Shown: positions 13,356-38,066 of the stretch, in pieces | Numbering within the stretch: the stretch's first letter is position 1 | Layout of the letters: the number at the start of each line of letters is the position of its first letter | DNA from: Antedon mediterranea | Taxonomy: Eukaryota; Echinodermata; Crinoidea; Comatulida; Antedonidae | DNA length: 64,000 bases | Direction: 5' to 3' | Assembly: GCF_964355755.1 (NCBI RefSeq) | Contig: NC_092680.1 | Span: 15,663,001-15,727,000 of the forward strand | The notes under the pieces: generated by a model | What the model saw: only the letters and a program-made list of their open reading frames with translations | What the model was told of the DNA's origin: nothing | Databases searched by the model: none | Position numbers and translations under genes: made by a program

Positions 13356-14225
13356 GACAGGACATTGAAAATTTAATAACTTAGCTATAATAAGATGTTG
13401 GCTAAGCGAAAATGGCATGTTTTTTTGTTTAGTAATGGATTAAATATTTATTTTGGGTGCCCCTATGGTACAGAAGGTTACTTGTAAATTAAAAATTGGT
13501 GAACATACGAACAATTAACATAATTCGTTTTTGCTGTAGTGTAGCGTACGTCGACACAGTACACGACGTAACCGACGGTAAACTTCGCCTGGAAAATAAC
13601 TACATTACACATTATGGTCCCTGGATGGAACATGATATCACGCGTCTCGACCCAACGTTGAACGATTTGTACAAAGGGATACCGCCAGACAAGTGCGTAC
13701 CTAGCTACTGTTTAGTAGTAAGTTAGATCGCTGGCAATAATGAAGGCATATAAAGTGCATAATATCACTCTGACGTACTCTCACGGTCAATGAAACGTCG
13801 CGGTTTTCTAGGCGCTGAAGCTACGATGTGAACGCGAAGGCTTTTTACTGTATATTATATTCCCCGAAAAAAAGTACCCGTGTTCCCTTCGGTAACCGTC
13901 GGTAAACTTCGCCTGGAAAATAACTACATTACACATGTTGGTCCCTGGATGGAACTTGATATCACGCGTCTCGACCCAACGTTGAACGATTCGTACAAAG
14001 GGATACCGCCAGATAAGTGCGTACCTAGCTAATGTTTAGTAGTAAGTTAGATCGCTGGCAATAATGAATGCATATAAATTGCATAATAGCACTCTGACGT
14101 AGCCTACTCTCACGGTCAATGAAACGTCGTGGTTTTCTAGGCGCTGAAGCTACCAAGTGAACGCGAACGTTTTTTACTGCATAATTATATTCCCCGAAAA
14201 AAATACCCGTGTTACCGACGGTAAC
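13356..14225 (-). repeat. Inverted arm: unique segment plus two inverted U copies
   Basis: 13356-13560 is the reverse complement of about 11926-12135. 13568-13885 and 13886-14218 are inverted U repeats (CGGTAAACTTCGCC first, GGGTACTTTTT complement last). Together with 11004-12135 they form the stem of a palindrome of several kilobases. Confidence 0.85.
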
Positions 14226-14253
14226 TATGGAACGCCTCCTCTGCCTTCAGTTC

Positions 14254-14576
14254 ACAATGGTCATGCAGTACACACCAATCGTCATGCAGTACACACCAAT
14301 GGTCATGCAGTACACACCAATGGTCATGCAGTACACACCAATGGTCATGCAGTACACACCAATCGTCGTTCACATTTATCATGCAGTACACACCAATGGT
14401 CATGCAGTACACACCAATCGTCATGCAGTACACACCAAACATCATGCAGTACACACCAATCGTCATGCAGTACACACCAAACATCATGCAGTACACACCA
14501 ATGGTCATGCAGTACACACCAATTGTCATGCAGTACACACTAATCGTCATGCAGTACACACCAATCGTCATGCAGT
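14254..14576 (+). repeat. 21-bp minisatellite array 1
   Basis: Unit CACACCAATCGTCATGCAGTA with variants ATGGTC, ATTGTC and AACATC at the variable position; about 15 copies, broken once by a CGTTCACATTTATC spacer. The unit length is a multiple of three and the unit is stop-free in several frames, so long ORFs here are artefacts. Confidence 0.95.
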
Positions 14577-14910
14577 GAAATATTGCATAATTTATACCGC
14601 CACCTATCGACAAAATCGAATATCACGTGACGTTTATTAGACGGCTGTAAAACTAGGCCATCGACTCTAAGATTTCTTTTATGTTTGACATACTGTACTT
14701 ATTTTAACCGCTACACATCTCTGTGAATGCTCTGTTTTTTTATATATACAATAATTTATTATGCGAGACACAGGCGCGGCTAGGAGGCCATTGCAATTAT
14801 TGAATTCCATAAAAGAAGTTTAAATAGTCTTAGTTTTACAGCCGTCTAATAAAACTCACGTGATATTCGATTTTGTCGATAGGTGGCGGTATAAATTACG
14901 CAATATTTGA
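14577..14910 (+). repeat. Foldback core, orientation 1
   Basis: Unique AT-rich sequence between two arrays. It has its own short inverted ends (ATCACGTGA and GACGGCTGTAAAACTA near both sides) and no ORF. Its reverse complement is found at 16083-16402. Confidence 0.85.
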
Positions 14911-15320
14911 CTGCATGACGATTGGTGTGTACTGCATGACGATTGGTGTGTACTGCATGACAATTGGTGTGTACTGCATGATGTTTGGTGTGTACTGCAT
15001 GACGATTGGTGTGTACTGCATGACGATTGGTGTGTACTGCATGACGATTGGTGTGTACTGCATGATAAATGTGAACGACGATTGGTGTGTACTGCATGAC
15101 AATTGGTGTGTACTGCATGACCATTGGTGTGTACTGCATGACGATTGGTGTGTACTGCATGACGATTGGTGTGTACTGCATGACGATTGGTGTGTACTGC
15201 ATGATGTTTGGTGTGTACTGCATGACGATTGGTGTGTACTGCATGACGATTGGTGTGTACTGCATGACGATTGGTGTGTACTGCATTACGATTGGTGTGT
15301 ACTGCATGATAAATGTGAAC
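14911..15320 (-). repeat. 21-bp minisatellite array 2 (inverted)
   Basis: About 19 copies of the array 1 unit in reverse orientation. Read on the minus strand, the order of variants (several CGT, one AACATC, several CGT, GGT, TGT, then the CGTTCACATTTATC spacer) matches array 3, so arrays share a higher-order block. Confidence 0.95.
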
Positions 15321-15427
15321 TTAAGGCAGAGGAGGCGTTCCATAATATCAGGCGTCTCGACCCAACGGTGAACGATTCGTACAAAGGGATACCGCCAGAC
15401 AATTATGGAACGCCTCCTCTGCCTTCA

Positions 15428-16082
15428 GTTCACATTTATCATGCAGTACACACCAATCGTCATGCAGTACACACCAATGGTCATGCAGTACACACCAATC
15501 GTCATGCAGTACACACCAATCGTCATGCAGTACACACCAAACATCATGCAGTACACACCAATCGTCATGCAGTACACACCAATCGTCATGCAGTACACAC
15601 CAATGGTCATGCAGTACACACCAATTGTCATGCAGTACACACCAATCGTCGTTCACATTTATCATGCAGTACACACCAATCGTCATGCAGTACACACCAA
15701 TCGTCATGCAGTACACACCAATGGTCATGCAGTACACACCAATCGTCATGCAGTACACACCAATCGTCATGCAGTACACACCAAACATCATGCAGTACAC
15801 ACCAATCGTCATGCAGTACACACCAATCGTCATGCAGTACACACCAATCGTCATGCAGTACACACCAATGGTCATGCAGTACACACCAATTGTCATGCAG
15901 TACACACCAATCGTCGTTCACATTTATCATGTAGTACACACCAATCGTCATGCAGTACACACCAATCGTCATGCAGTACACACCAAACATCATGCAGTAC
16001 ACACCAATTGTCATGCAGTACACACCAATCGTCATGCAGTACACACCAATCGTCATGCAGTACACACCAATCGTCATGCAGT
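15428..16082 (+). repeat. 21-bp minisatellite array 3
   Basis: About 31 copies, the longest array. Two CGTTCACATTTATC spacers divide it into higher-order blocks of about 240 bp in which the variant order recurs. Confidence 0.95.
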
Positions 16083-16402
16083 CAAATATTGCGTAATTTA
16101 TACCGCCACCTATCGACAAAATCGAATATCACGTGAGGTTTATTAGACGGCTGTAAAACTAAGACTATTTAAACTTCTTTTATGGAATTCAATAATTGCA
16201 ATGGCCTCCTAGCCGCGCCTGTGTCTCGCATAATAAATTATTGTATATATAAAAAAACAGAGCATTCACAGAGATGTGTAGCGGTTAAAATAAGTACAGT
16301 ATGTCAAACATAAAAGAAATCTTAGAGTCGATGGCCTAGTTTTACAGCCGTCTAATAAACGTCACGTGATATTCGATTTTGTATAAATTACGCAATATTT
16401 CA
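16083..16402 (-). repeat. Foldback core, orientation 2
   Basis: Reverse complement of 14577-14910 with small differences, including loss of about 15 bases next to the array (GATAGGTGGCG is missing near 16380). Confidence 0.85.
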
Positions 16403-16730
16403 CTGCATGACGATTGGTGTGTACTGCATGACCATTGGTGTGTACTGCATGATGTTTGGTGTGTACTGCATGACGATTGGTGTGTACTGCATGACGATTG
16501 GTGTGTACTGCATGACGATTGGTGTGTACTGCATGACCATTGGTGTGTACTGCATGACGATTGGTGTGTACTGCATGACCATTGGTGTGTACTGCATGAT
16601 AAATGTGAACGACGATTGGTGTGTACTGCATGACCATTGGTGTGTACTGCATGACCATTGGTGTGTACTGCATGACCATTGGTGTGTACTGCATGACGAT
16701 TGGTGTGTACTGCATGACCATTGTGTACTG
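16403..16730 (-). repeat. 21-bp minisatellite array 4 (inverted)
   Basis: About 15 copies in the orientation of array 2; its variant order mirrors array 1 rather than array 2. Confidence 0.95.
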
Positions 16731-16967
16731 AAGGCAGAGGAGGCGTTCCATATAAAAGTGCATAATAGCCCTCTGACGTAGGCCTACTCTCACGGTCAAT
16801 GGAACGTCGCGGTTTTCTAGGCGCTGAAGCTATATTATAAAGTGAACGCGAACGTCTTTTACTGTATATTATATTCCCCGTGCGACCTCTATATTTGCGA
16901 ATAATAGTACGCGAGTAATCATTTAACAACAAACAAACACAACTCCAGCGGCAAATTTTTTGTTTAG

Positions 16968-17062
16968 ACGTGACCAAAGATCGTATAGCGCCACGTAGTG
17001 GCGCAAGATATGGAACTGACGCTCGAAAAATGATAATTCCATGGGCAGCCATTCCGGCAAGC
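16968..17062 (-). repeat. Inverted copy of RBM8A promoter-proximal sequence
   Basis: Matches the reverse complement of about 19233-19345. Shared blocks are a GCGCCAC...GTGGCGC hairpin, CAAGATA and ATTCCATGGGCAGCCATTCC followed by GGCAAGC. The two copies face each other 2.2 kb apart just upstream of RBM8A. Confidence 0.75.
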
Positions 17063-18781
17063 GGATTACCCAGTAGGCAATGCGGCACGCCACCAAATCA
17101 ATGAAAACAAATAGGATTTACATCTACGCGATAAACAGTACGACTTTATTTTATCTTTCGCGTCAAAATGAAAGAACATCTATATAAAATTCGATTATAT
17201 AAATTTACTCCATTTGATATTACACTTACATATGCGTATATCACTGTCCAACCTCAAACGGCTACAGAATAAACACTGACTGTATGGAGGACGAATTTTG
17301 TAGGCAGTCGGTTGAGGCATAGTTATAAATAGTGTCGCGGGGCGCAGCGCGATGCTACGCACTTCACGCCCAAGGTCGGCCGCGTTTGGCCTAGGCTGGG
17401 ATGATGGCTTAGTTTATGTGCGAGAGAAGCATTTTTTTGGAGATGAATTGTAATAATTGCCAAATATATTGTCCAAAACTGTCTTTTTAATTTAAAAAAA
17501 AAAAAAATTAATGGGCAGGGGGATGTTCTTTTCCCTGTTCGGACCCTCTCTTTCTATTTTGTGTGCTTCAGGCCTACAAAGTTATTTCATTGCAAGGGGA
17601 ATTTTACTACGATCTGCCACAACTGTAGTATACTGTACAAACATTACTAGATACAAAAACAATTGTTACATTTTTTTAATTTCAAAAAAGTAAAAGTATT
17701 AAATATTAATTTTAAAAATTCATAATCATAATTTGTTCTTTTCAACCCACTTTTATTAGCTCAACTTTCAATATTACAGACAGGATTAAAATGCAATAAA
17801 AATACTGAAAAATCTCACTTTATACAATATTAATAAATAATGATGGAATAATTAAATACACTCAATAAATAAATTACGAATGTATGGTTTTAGCCTTCTT
17901 AAATACAAGGAAAATTCTATTATTTTGATTTCTTGTATTACAAAAGAAGCCAATAGGCCTAAACAACAGTACTGATAATAACTGAATTCTGGTTATTTCC
18001 TTTCACTTAAAAGTATGAGGTGTGTGAAAATAGTGATTTTATTTGTAATCCCATAGGATACTGCTCCTTTTCAAGAATCAAAAATATAAACTATTATTAC
18101 TATTGAAATATAATTGTCCATCAGTTCTGGCCTTTGTATTTAATTCTTGTGTAAAATACCACTTTGCACTCAATCATCTATCTTCTCAATTTTACAGTAT
18201 GATGACAGACTTATATCTTTCTGAAATAGGGAAAAATATATCATTAAATTATTAGGTCACTTTTCGAACTGTTACATAATCATTTGATTACTTATTATAG
18301 TATTTTAAAATACTATACATTTTTAAATTCAAAACAAAAGTCAATATACTATTTATTAATAATTGTAAGTATTCAAAAATGTTTACATTAATTAACTAAA
18401 TATTTTTCAAATAAAGATGAAGAACAAAATAAATATGAGGATCAAATTTATAATTTAAATTTATTAAATAAAAAAAACAAACAATTCATTCATTCATAAT
18501 AACATTTATTTCTTATCATTTCAAAGTAAACAAAATAACAATTTAAATATAAATAATTAAGAGGCAACACCCAGAAAGTAATAACATTTGGAGGTTTCCC
18601 TCCAAAAAAACTTGTGACGGGTAGCCAGTTAAGAAATTGTAATCATATTGGAGTTTAAACAAACAGAAACAAAACAAGACAAACAAACATGTAAAGCAAG
18701 ACAACGACAAATTAACAACAATAACAACATCCTCACGATTTTTGATTTCATTACATTTAATTATTTCTGTTAATGTTATTA
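17063..18781. other. Intergenic AT-rich stretch, nothing supported
   Basis: Low-complexity A/T-rich DNA without exon-like sequence. It is bounded by the inverted copy at 16968-17062 and the candidate small gene at 18782. Confidence 0.5.
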
Positions 18782-18991
18782 TTAATAAAACGCTATATTG
18801 TCTTGTACATTTTTATTAAAAATTCCTAATTCCCGAACAGCTTCAGTTTTTTTCTTAATCTTCCATCCATCCAAGCCTTGTTTGATCCATCTATCATCAA
18901 GACGCCAATCAATATCATTCATCCTCCCAGACTTTTTTTTATTAATCATACTAACTAAACTAGGCCTAGTATTCGGCATTAAATATGCCAA
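18782..18991 (-). CDS. Possible small protein divergent from RBM8A
   Basis: A minus-strand frame of 69 codons ending at 18782. The second Met (54 residues) starts a hydrophilic, Trp-containing sequence with SGRMNDIDWRLDDRWIKQG and KTEAVRELGIFNKN, which looks more protein-like than most random ORFs here. A good donor (GTG|GTAAGT at 19115-19120, minus strand) lies between it and the RBM8A promoter and could end an untranslated first exon, with an acceptor TTTAAATTTAG near 19053. No family is recognised. If real it shares a bidirectional promoter with RBM8A. Confidence 0.35.
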   Translation of the reverse strand: MAYLMPNTRPSLVSMINKKKSGRMNDIDWRLDDRWIKQGLDGWKIKKKTEAVRELGIFNKNVQDNIAFY

Positions 18992-19232
18992 GCCTACTAC
19001 TACTAGTACTAGGCCCTAGATCGGATTGCGCAGAAACGCCTGCCTGAACTAAATTTAAACAACAATTTAATAATTTTGTTAATGTTTACTAACAAAAAAA
19101 TATATATTCTAAAAACTTACCACTACAATTTACCCAATACAACACGAGAAAACTTCCCGAACAAACAATAACACGTCACACGTGGATGTGGTTCAATGGT
19201 TTATTATACACTTCCGGGGTATGTGATCGCGT

Positions 19233-19345
19233 AACTTGCTTGCCGGAATGGCTGCCCATGGAATTTCACTCATGCGCAGTGTATAAGAGATAGGAGTTCC
19301 CTATCTTGCGCCACTTCGTGGCGCTATAGTATCTTTGGACGTGAC
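19233..19345 (+). promoter_or_regulatory. RBM8A promoter-proximal region with inverted duplicate
   Basis: GC-richer than its surroundings, 50-165 bases before the RBM8A ATG. Contains CCGGAATGGCTGCCCATGG and a GCGCCACTTCGTGGCGC hairpin. It probably includes the core promoter or 5' UTR; the exact start site is not visible. Confidence 0.4.
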
Positions 19346-19397
19346 GCTGAGAAAACGCGTTGTTTCACAATTTAAAGTACATTGTTTTAGGACTAAA

Positions 19398-34090
<14,693 letters not shown>

Positions 34091-34325
34091 GCAGTGCTCT
34101 CCTCATCTATCTGGTGTATCTTGTCATCTACAGCATCACTCATACCAGTTGAAGATTATATCAAGTGGCATATTTGAGGGTTACAGCAGACATCTTCAAC
34201 ATCTTTGGGGGAGAATGTAATATTTATGAACAAGGGAGTGGCAATCGATATTATCAATGCACCATTCCATACTAAGTTTTCTTGAGTTTATTCAACAATC
34301 ATTTTAAAAATTGTTCTCTGTTCTA

Positions 34326-34331
34326 AATAAA
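34326..34331 (+). other. RBM8A: Candidate polyadenylation signal of RBM8A
   Basis: AATAAA about 236 bases past the TAG at 34088, followed by AT-rich then T-rich sequence. Confidence 0.45.
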
Positions 34332-34567
34332 CATTTGCAGACTTTAAACACTTTGTTTTCACTGGGAATTCAGGATGTGATGTTTATCTAATGTAGGCCT
34401 AGAGTAGGGCTGTATAGTTAATGATGTTTCCAATCTTTGAAATGGAAGAAAACACACAGAAATGTTTTTCAATCAGAATTTTTTTTTAAAGTGAAAATAA
34501 GTGGAAATAAATAAGCATCACCTTCAGACCATAAACCAACCTTATGCTTTATACACTTTTTGTTTTA

Positions 34568-34698
34568 ACCTATGCCTACATTATCAAATTAGTTTGACAA
34601 AAATAGTGTGATGTTCCCAAATATGGTAGCGATATAATATCATCAGGTCCATATTTGAGCACTTTTTATCTCATAAAGTTTGATAGTGTAGACAGAGC
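34568..34698. mobile_element. 131-bp MITE related to the 59047 element
   Basis: Ends CCTACATTATCAAATTAGTT and GTTTGATAGTGTAGACAGAG form the inverted repeat; TTA flanks both sides (34565-34567, 34699-34701). Confidence 0.6.
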
Positions 34699-35223
34699 TT
34701 ATGTCATTTTAACCAGGAAGAGTTTTATAGAATAAACAAAATCTTGTTTTGCAGTTTTATTTGTTGATAAATATTAATTAATATTAAATAAAATAATAAT
34801 AAAATTGTCCATAAAATTGTTGATATTTAAAAACTTTTCAGATAAAAAGTTTGCTACATTTGTGTCTGTTGAGAGAGAAAAAAAGATGAACAGTGCCCTC
34901 TATGAACAGTGCCCTCTATGAACATTATTTTCTATACTGCAATGATATAATGAGTTTTTTCTTTATGAAGAATATAACCAATTATTCAGTATGCTGCTTT
35001 TTTATAAAAGTAATGTAATAACTAGTTGTAAGAAATAAATTTGTTACCAAATACTATTACATTGTGTTTTTGTTGTATTAGAGTGTGTGCAGGTAAATTT
35101 GCATTACAGTATTATGTACTAGGCCCTATCAGAGGCCTAAATAGGTAAAGAATCAACAGTACAGTTATAAAAATATAAGAGGGATGCATTCAAATCGGTG
35201 AAAAAAAATAGTGGTCCATATAA

Positions 35224-35403
35224 AGCGTGGTTTCCACTAGCGACGCAACGCCAGGACGTAACGCAACGCAAGTGAATTGACCAATCACAAGCGATGGCTT
35301 ATTCGCTTTTGATTGCTAACTGTCTATATATATAGCTTGTCATTGGTTAAAACGCTTGCGTTGCGTTTACGTCCTTGCGTTACGTTCTAGTGGGAACCAA
35401 GCT
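35224..35403. mobile_element. Fold-back MITE family A, copy 2
   Basis: 180 bp, AGCGTGGTTTCCACTAG to CTAGTGGGAACCAAGCT, TAA at 35221-35223 and 35404-35406. Same orientation as copy 1. Confidence 0.85.
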
Positions 35404-35541
35404 TAAGTGACAGAAATAATAATATAATGTGTACATAACCCGGTCGTGTTGAATGGAACCAGCATCTTACTCAACAGAAGACGCTGCGGCGCACCGTCGC
35501 TCAAGAACGACATCGTCGTCGTGTTACGTAATGTTTCGTAA

Positions 35542-35707
35542 AGCTTGGTTCCCACTAGAACGTAACGCAAGGACGTAAACGCAACGCAAGCGTTTTAACC
35601 AATGACAAGCGAAGTTATAGACAGTTAGCAATCACAAGCGAATAAGCCATCGCTTGTGATTGGTCAATTCACTTGCGTTGCGTTGCGTCGCCAGTGGGAA
35701 CCACGCT
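35542..35707. mobile_element. Fold-back MITE family A, copy 3
   Basis: 166 bp in the opposite orientation to copy 2, TAA at 35539-35541 and 35708-35710. Lacks a short stretch (ACGTCCTTGTG type) near its right end that copy 4 retains. Confidence 0.85.
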
Positions 35708-35737
35708 TAAACCTTTGTTTAGCATGTTAGTCTATAA

Positions 35738-35917
35738 AGCTTGGTTCCCACTAGAACGTAACGCAAGGACGTAAACGCAACGCAAGCGTTTTAACCAATG
35801 ACAAGCGAAGTTATAGACAGGTAGCAATCACAAGCGAATAAGCCATCGCTTGTGATTGGTCAATTCACTTGTGTTGCGTTACGTCCTTGTGTTGCGTCGC
35901 TAGTGGGAACCACGCTT
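35738..35917. mobile_element. Fold-back MITE family A, copy 4
   Basis: 180 bp, same orientation as copy 3 and only 30 bp from it, with TAA at 35735-35737 and 35918-35920. Each copy has its own target duplication, so these look like separate insertions. Confidence 0.85.
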
Positions 35918-37442
35918 TAACGATAAAGCAGCAATAAACATATATGTGTATGGTTCACTTTAGACGCAGTTTTAAGACTGGTGTGGAAATGATCCGTAGA
36001 GAGTGTGTATGGTTCACTGTAGTAGATTGAACCACAGTGGACTACTATCCGTAGAGAATGTGTTGGGTCACTGTAGAGTGGACTACCAGACGGCAGTTTT
36101 ACTCTTACTGATTTGCTGAAATATCAATAACCCTTGATATCAACCATTTGCTGTATAATATCATATATAAATTCTCTTTTCATACGACTAGGAAAAAATA
36201 AACAAACACATTGTATAATACATTCAACTTTTTTATTCTCATTTATATACAAATTTGTATAAAATAAGGATATATTGGATAGAAAATGGACATCTACGAA
36301 TATTACTACTCATTTATTTCCGACCCAATCCTATAAATAGAAAAATAATAAACTAATAATTATATAAAAATTAAGGACACTTTTACAGAATGGTTTTAAT
36401 GAACTGAATATAGGCTTTAAAGTATGGTAATCAGTGCATAGTTCCGACAAGATGCACACTTCCCATAAATTCAATTTTTAATATGGGTAGTGTACGTTTT
36501 CATTTCTGATATTTTCTGCTTACCGTTACCACTCATCTGTGTAAATTGGCCTTTATGCTTCTAGGCTCTTTGCAGAACCCAGTCACTTCACTGCGGGATA
36601 ACCTTTACTAAATGGATACAATGTTTTATTTATGTAGACAATGTTATGTTAAAATATATCATAAAATATTTACATAAAACTAACACGTGTGATTTAATTT
36701 AATTATTCATATAATTGCTTATAGGTAAATCCAATATTTCACAATCCTATCTTATTTACTTCTAAAATTGTTAAGAAAATAGTTTGTATTTTTTTTTTAC
36801 TATATACATTTTTACTATGGCATCATAAGCTGATAAAACGAATGAACAGCAGATACTCTCGTAAGGCATTGGGGGAACACAGACCGTTTAGATATATTGA
36901 TCTTGAGTAAAAAAGGACAACATTGGTTTATGGGTGTGCAATTTATTTGATGTAACTAACTGTATCATTTCAACTGCAAACTAATTCAATTTCTGTTACG
37001 TTATATTATACATATATCTCTGTTTGAACTAGGGATCGGACAATACCTCTCCGATAGATATGACCTTCGTACAGTGTGCCGTACGTATAATGAAATTAAA
37101 TAATGTTATAATAATTGACCAGAGAAATTATCGCATGTGTATCTAAATTCAATGTCTTGAATGAAATACAAGGTTAAACATTCGTTTTCACTTGTATCTG
37201 TGTACATGATAGTAATTGCTTACTAAGACACCTTCGGTTACCTTACTTGTCTTGTAGTAACCCCCGATACTAAAACAAGGCAAACTTTCTAACACTCTAA
37301 ATATTTTTTGAATTATTATATTACATTATTAATAACCTATGCTCTAAATGTTACTTAAATACAATATAATCTTCATATCATAATACTGACAACACAGTCT
37401 CCCTGCATTCATGTTTTTGACATTTTTATGTATTTAAAGGTG

Positions 37443-37448
37443 TTTATT
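37443..37448 (-). other. Candidate polyadenylation signal, methyltransferase
   Basis: AATAAA on the minus strand 50 bases past the stop codon at 37498. Confidence 0.4.
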
Positions 37449-37497
37449 TTTGTGTTTTTTTTTTAAATTTTATATGCGCATCATTATCTCTTAAAAA

Positions 37498-38066
37498 CTA
37501 GTCTACTTTTTTCTTCGATATGTAATGACAGTTAAATCGATCCGGGGTTGGTTCAAGTGTTATGTCTGAAAATCCAACTCGTTCGAGCGTCTTTGTTGCC
37601 TCCTCTTTACCCCACATGATCCCTAAGCCCGCCCCATTCTCAACGTTCAATGACACAGCCATACAATGCATCAGACTGATGACGTAACCATTCATCGCCC
37701 GTGGGTTGCCAATATTTCTCACCGGGTGGCTGTGGACATTCACTTCAAGCATGGAAAAATAACCACCGGGTTTCAGGATCCGCTTAATTTCTGATAACGT
37801 TTTGTACGGTTTTGGCATGTCGTGGATAGCATCGAAGGATGTGACGTAATCAAACTTTTCTGACCAATCGGACGGTAGCTGAGTTGCATCTTGTGTGTAG
37901 AACTCCGCGTTGTCGAGACTCAGTTTTTCAGCTTCTCGCTTTGCGAATTCGATACTCTCACGAGATATGTCTATTCCATAGAACCTGCTCTTTGGAAATC
38001 TTTGTGCCAGAAGCAAAACCACTTTCCCTCGTCCACATCCCACATCTAATGATTGGCCTCCTTGTT
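37498..38066 (-). CDS. Methyltransferase exon 4 (Rossmann domain, stop)
   Basis: Acceptor ACCAAACAG, stop TAG at 37498-37500. Contains the whole SAM-binding domain from motif I to the C-terminal GFSDITLEPTPDRFNCHYI. Confidence 0.92.

Larger units (their letters stand above)
14226..15344. mobile_element. Foldback unit 1: array (+), core, array (-)
   Basis: Both ends carry the inverted terminus TATGGAACGCCTCCTCTGCC. Inside are a 21-bp minisatellite array (about 14254-14576, +), a core of about 334 bp (14577-14910), and an array in the opposite orientation (14911-15320). Long inverted ends made of short tandem repeats are the hallmark of Drosophila FB/Galileo-type foldback elements; homology to them is not claimed. 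Confidence 0.75.
15404..16752. mobile_element. Foldback unit 2: array (+), inverted core, array (-)
   Basis: Same inverted terminus as unit 1. It holds array 3 (15428-16082, +), the core in reverse orientation (16083-16402), and array 4 (16403-16730, -). The 59 bp between units 1 and 2 (15345-15403) are a piece of an inverted U repeat (GCGTCTCGACCC to ACCGCCAGAC). Confidence 0.75.
10578..16880. mobile_element. Large nested inverted-repeat transposon complex (non-autonomous)
   Basis: Left half: a GC-rich terminal-like block starting GGTGGCGCCAG, then three tandem copies of a unit of about 320 bp (U; 11004-11327, 11328-11639, 11640-11925), then a unique arm 11926-12135. Centre: two direct copies of a segment of about 575 bp (12200-12772, 12776-13352), each ending in an inverted GC-rich block. 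Right half: the unique arm inverted (13356-13560), then three inverted U copies, the third broken by two foldback units (14226-15344 and 15404-16752) and ending near 16880. No transposase ORF is present. A CAGTGG-like terminus (10932) hints at hAT, but the class is uncertain. Confidence 0.7.
34221..37497. other. Spacer between RBM8A and the methyltransferase 3' ends
   Basis: No gene supported. Contains RBM8A 3' flank, a short direct duplication AACAGTGCCCTCTATG (34889-34921), MITEs at 34568, 35224, 35542 and 35738, and an imperfect repeat with GTGTATGGTTCACT and ATCCGTAGAGA (35945-36105). 36200-37440 is plain AT-rich DNA. Confidence 0.55.

Noticed and set aside
10568-13365. GC-rich ORFs at 10568-10750, 12553-12854 and 13135-13365
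   Set aside because: They lie in inverted copies of the GC-rich transposon block, appear on both strands and have no domain.
14226-16752. Centromeric satellite
   Set aside because: The arrays are short, inverted around a core and bounded by defined termini, which fits a foldback element better.
10578-16880. CRISPR array
   Set aside because: The repeats are adjacent 21-mers without unique spacers, in both orientations, in an intron-rich eukaryotic context.
14157-17088. Many long overlapping ORFs on both strands with MQYTPIV, HAVHTNR, SCSTHQ or MTIGVYC repeats
   Set aside because: They are translations of the 21-bp minisatellite in several frames. The unit is a multiple of three without stops, so open frames arise by chance on both strands.
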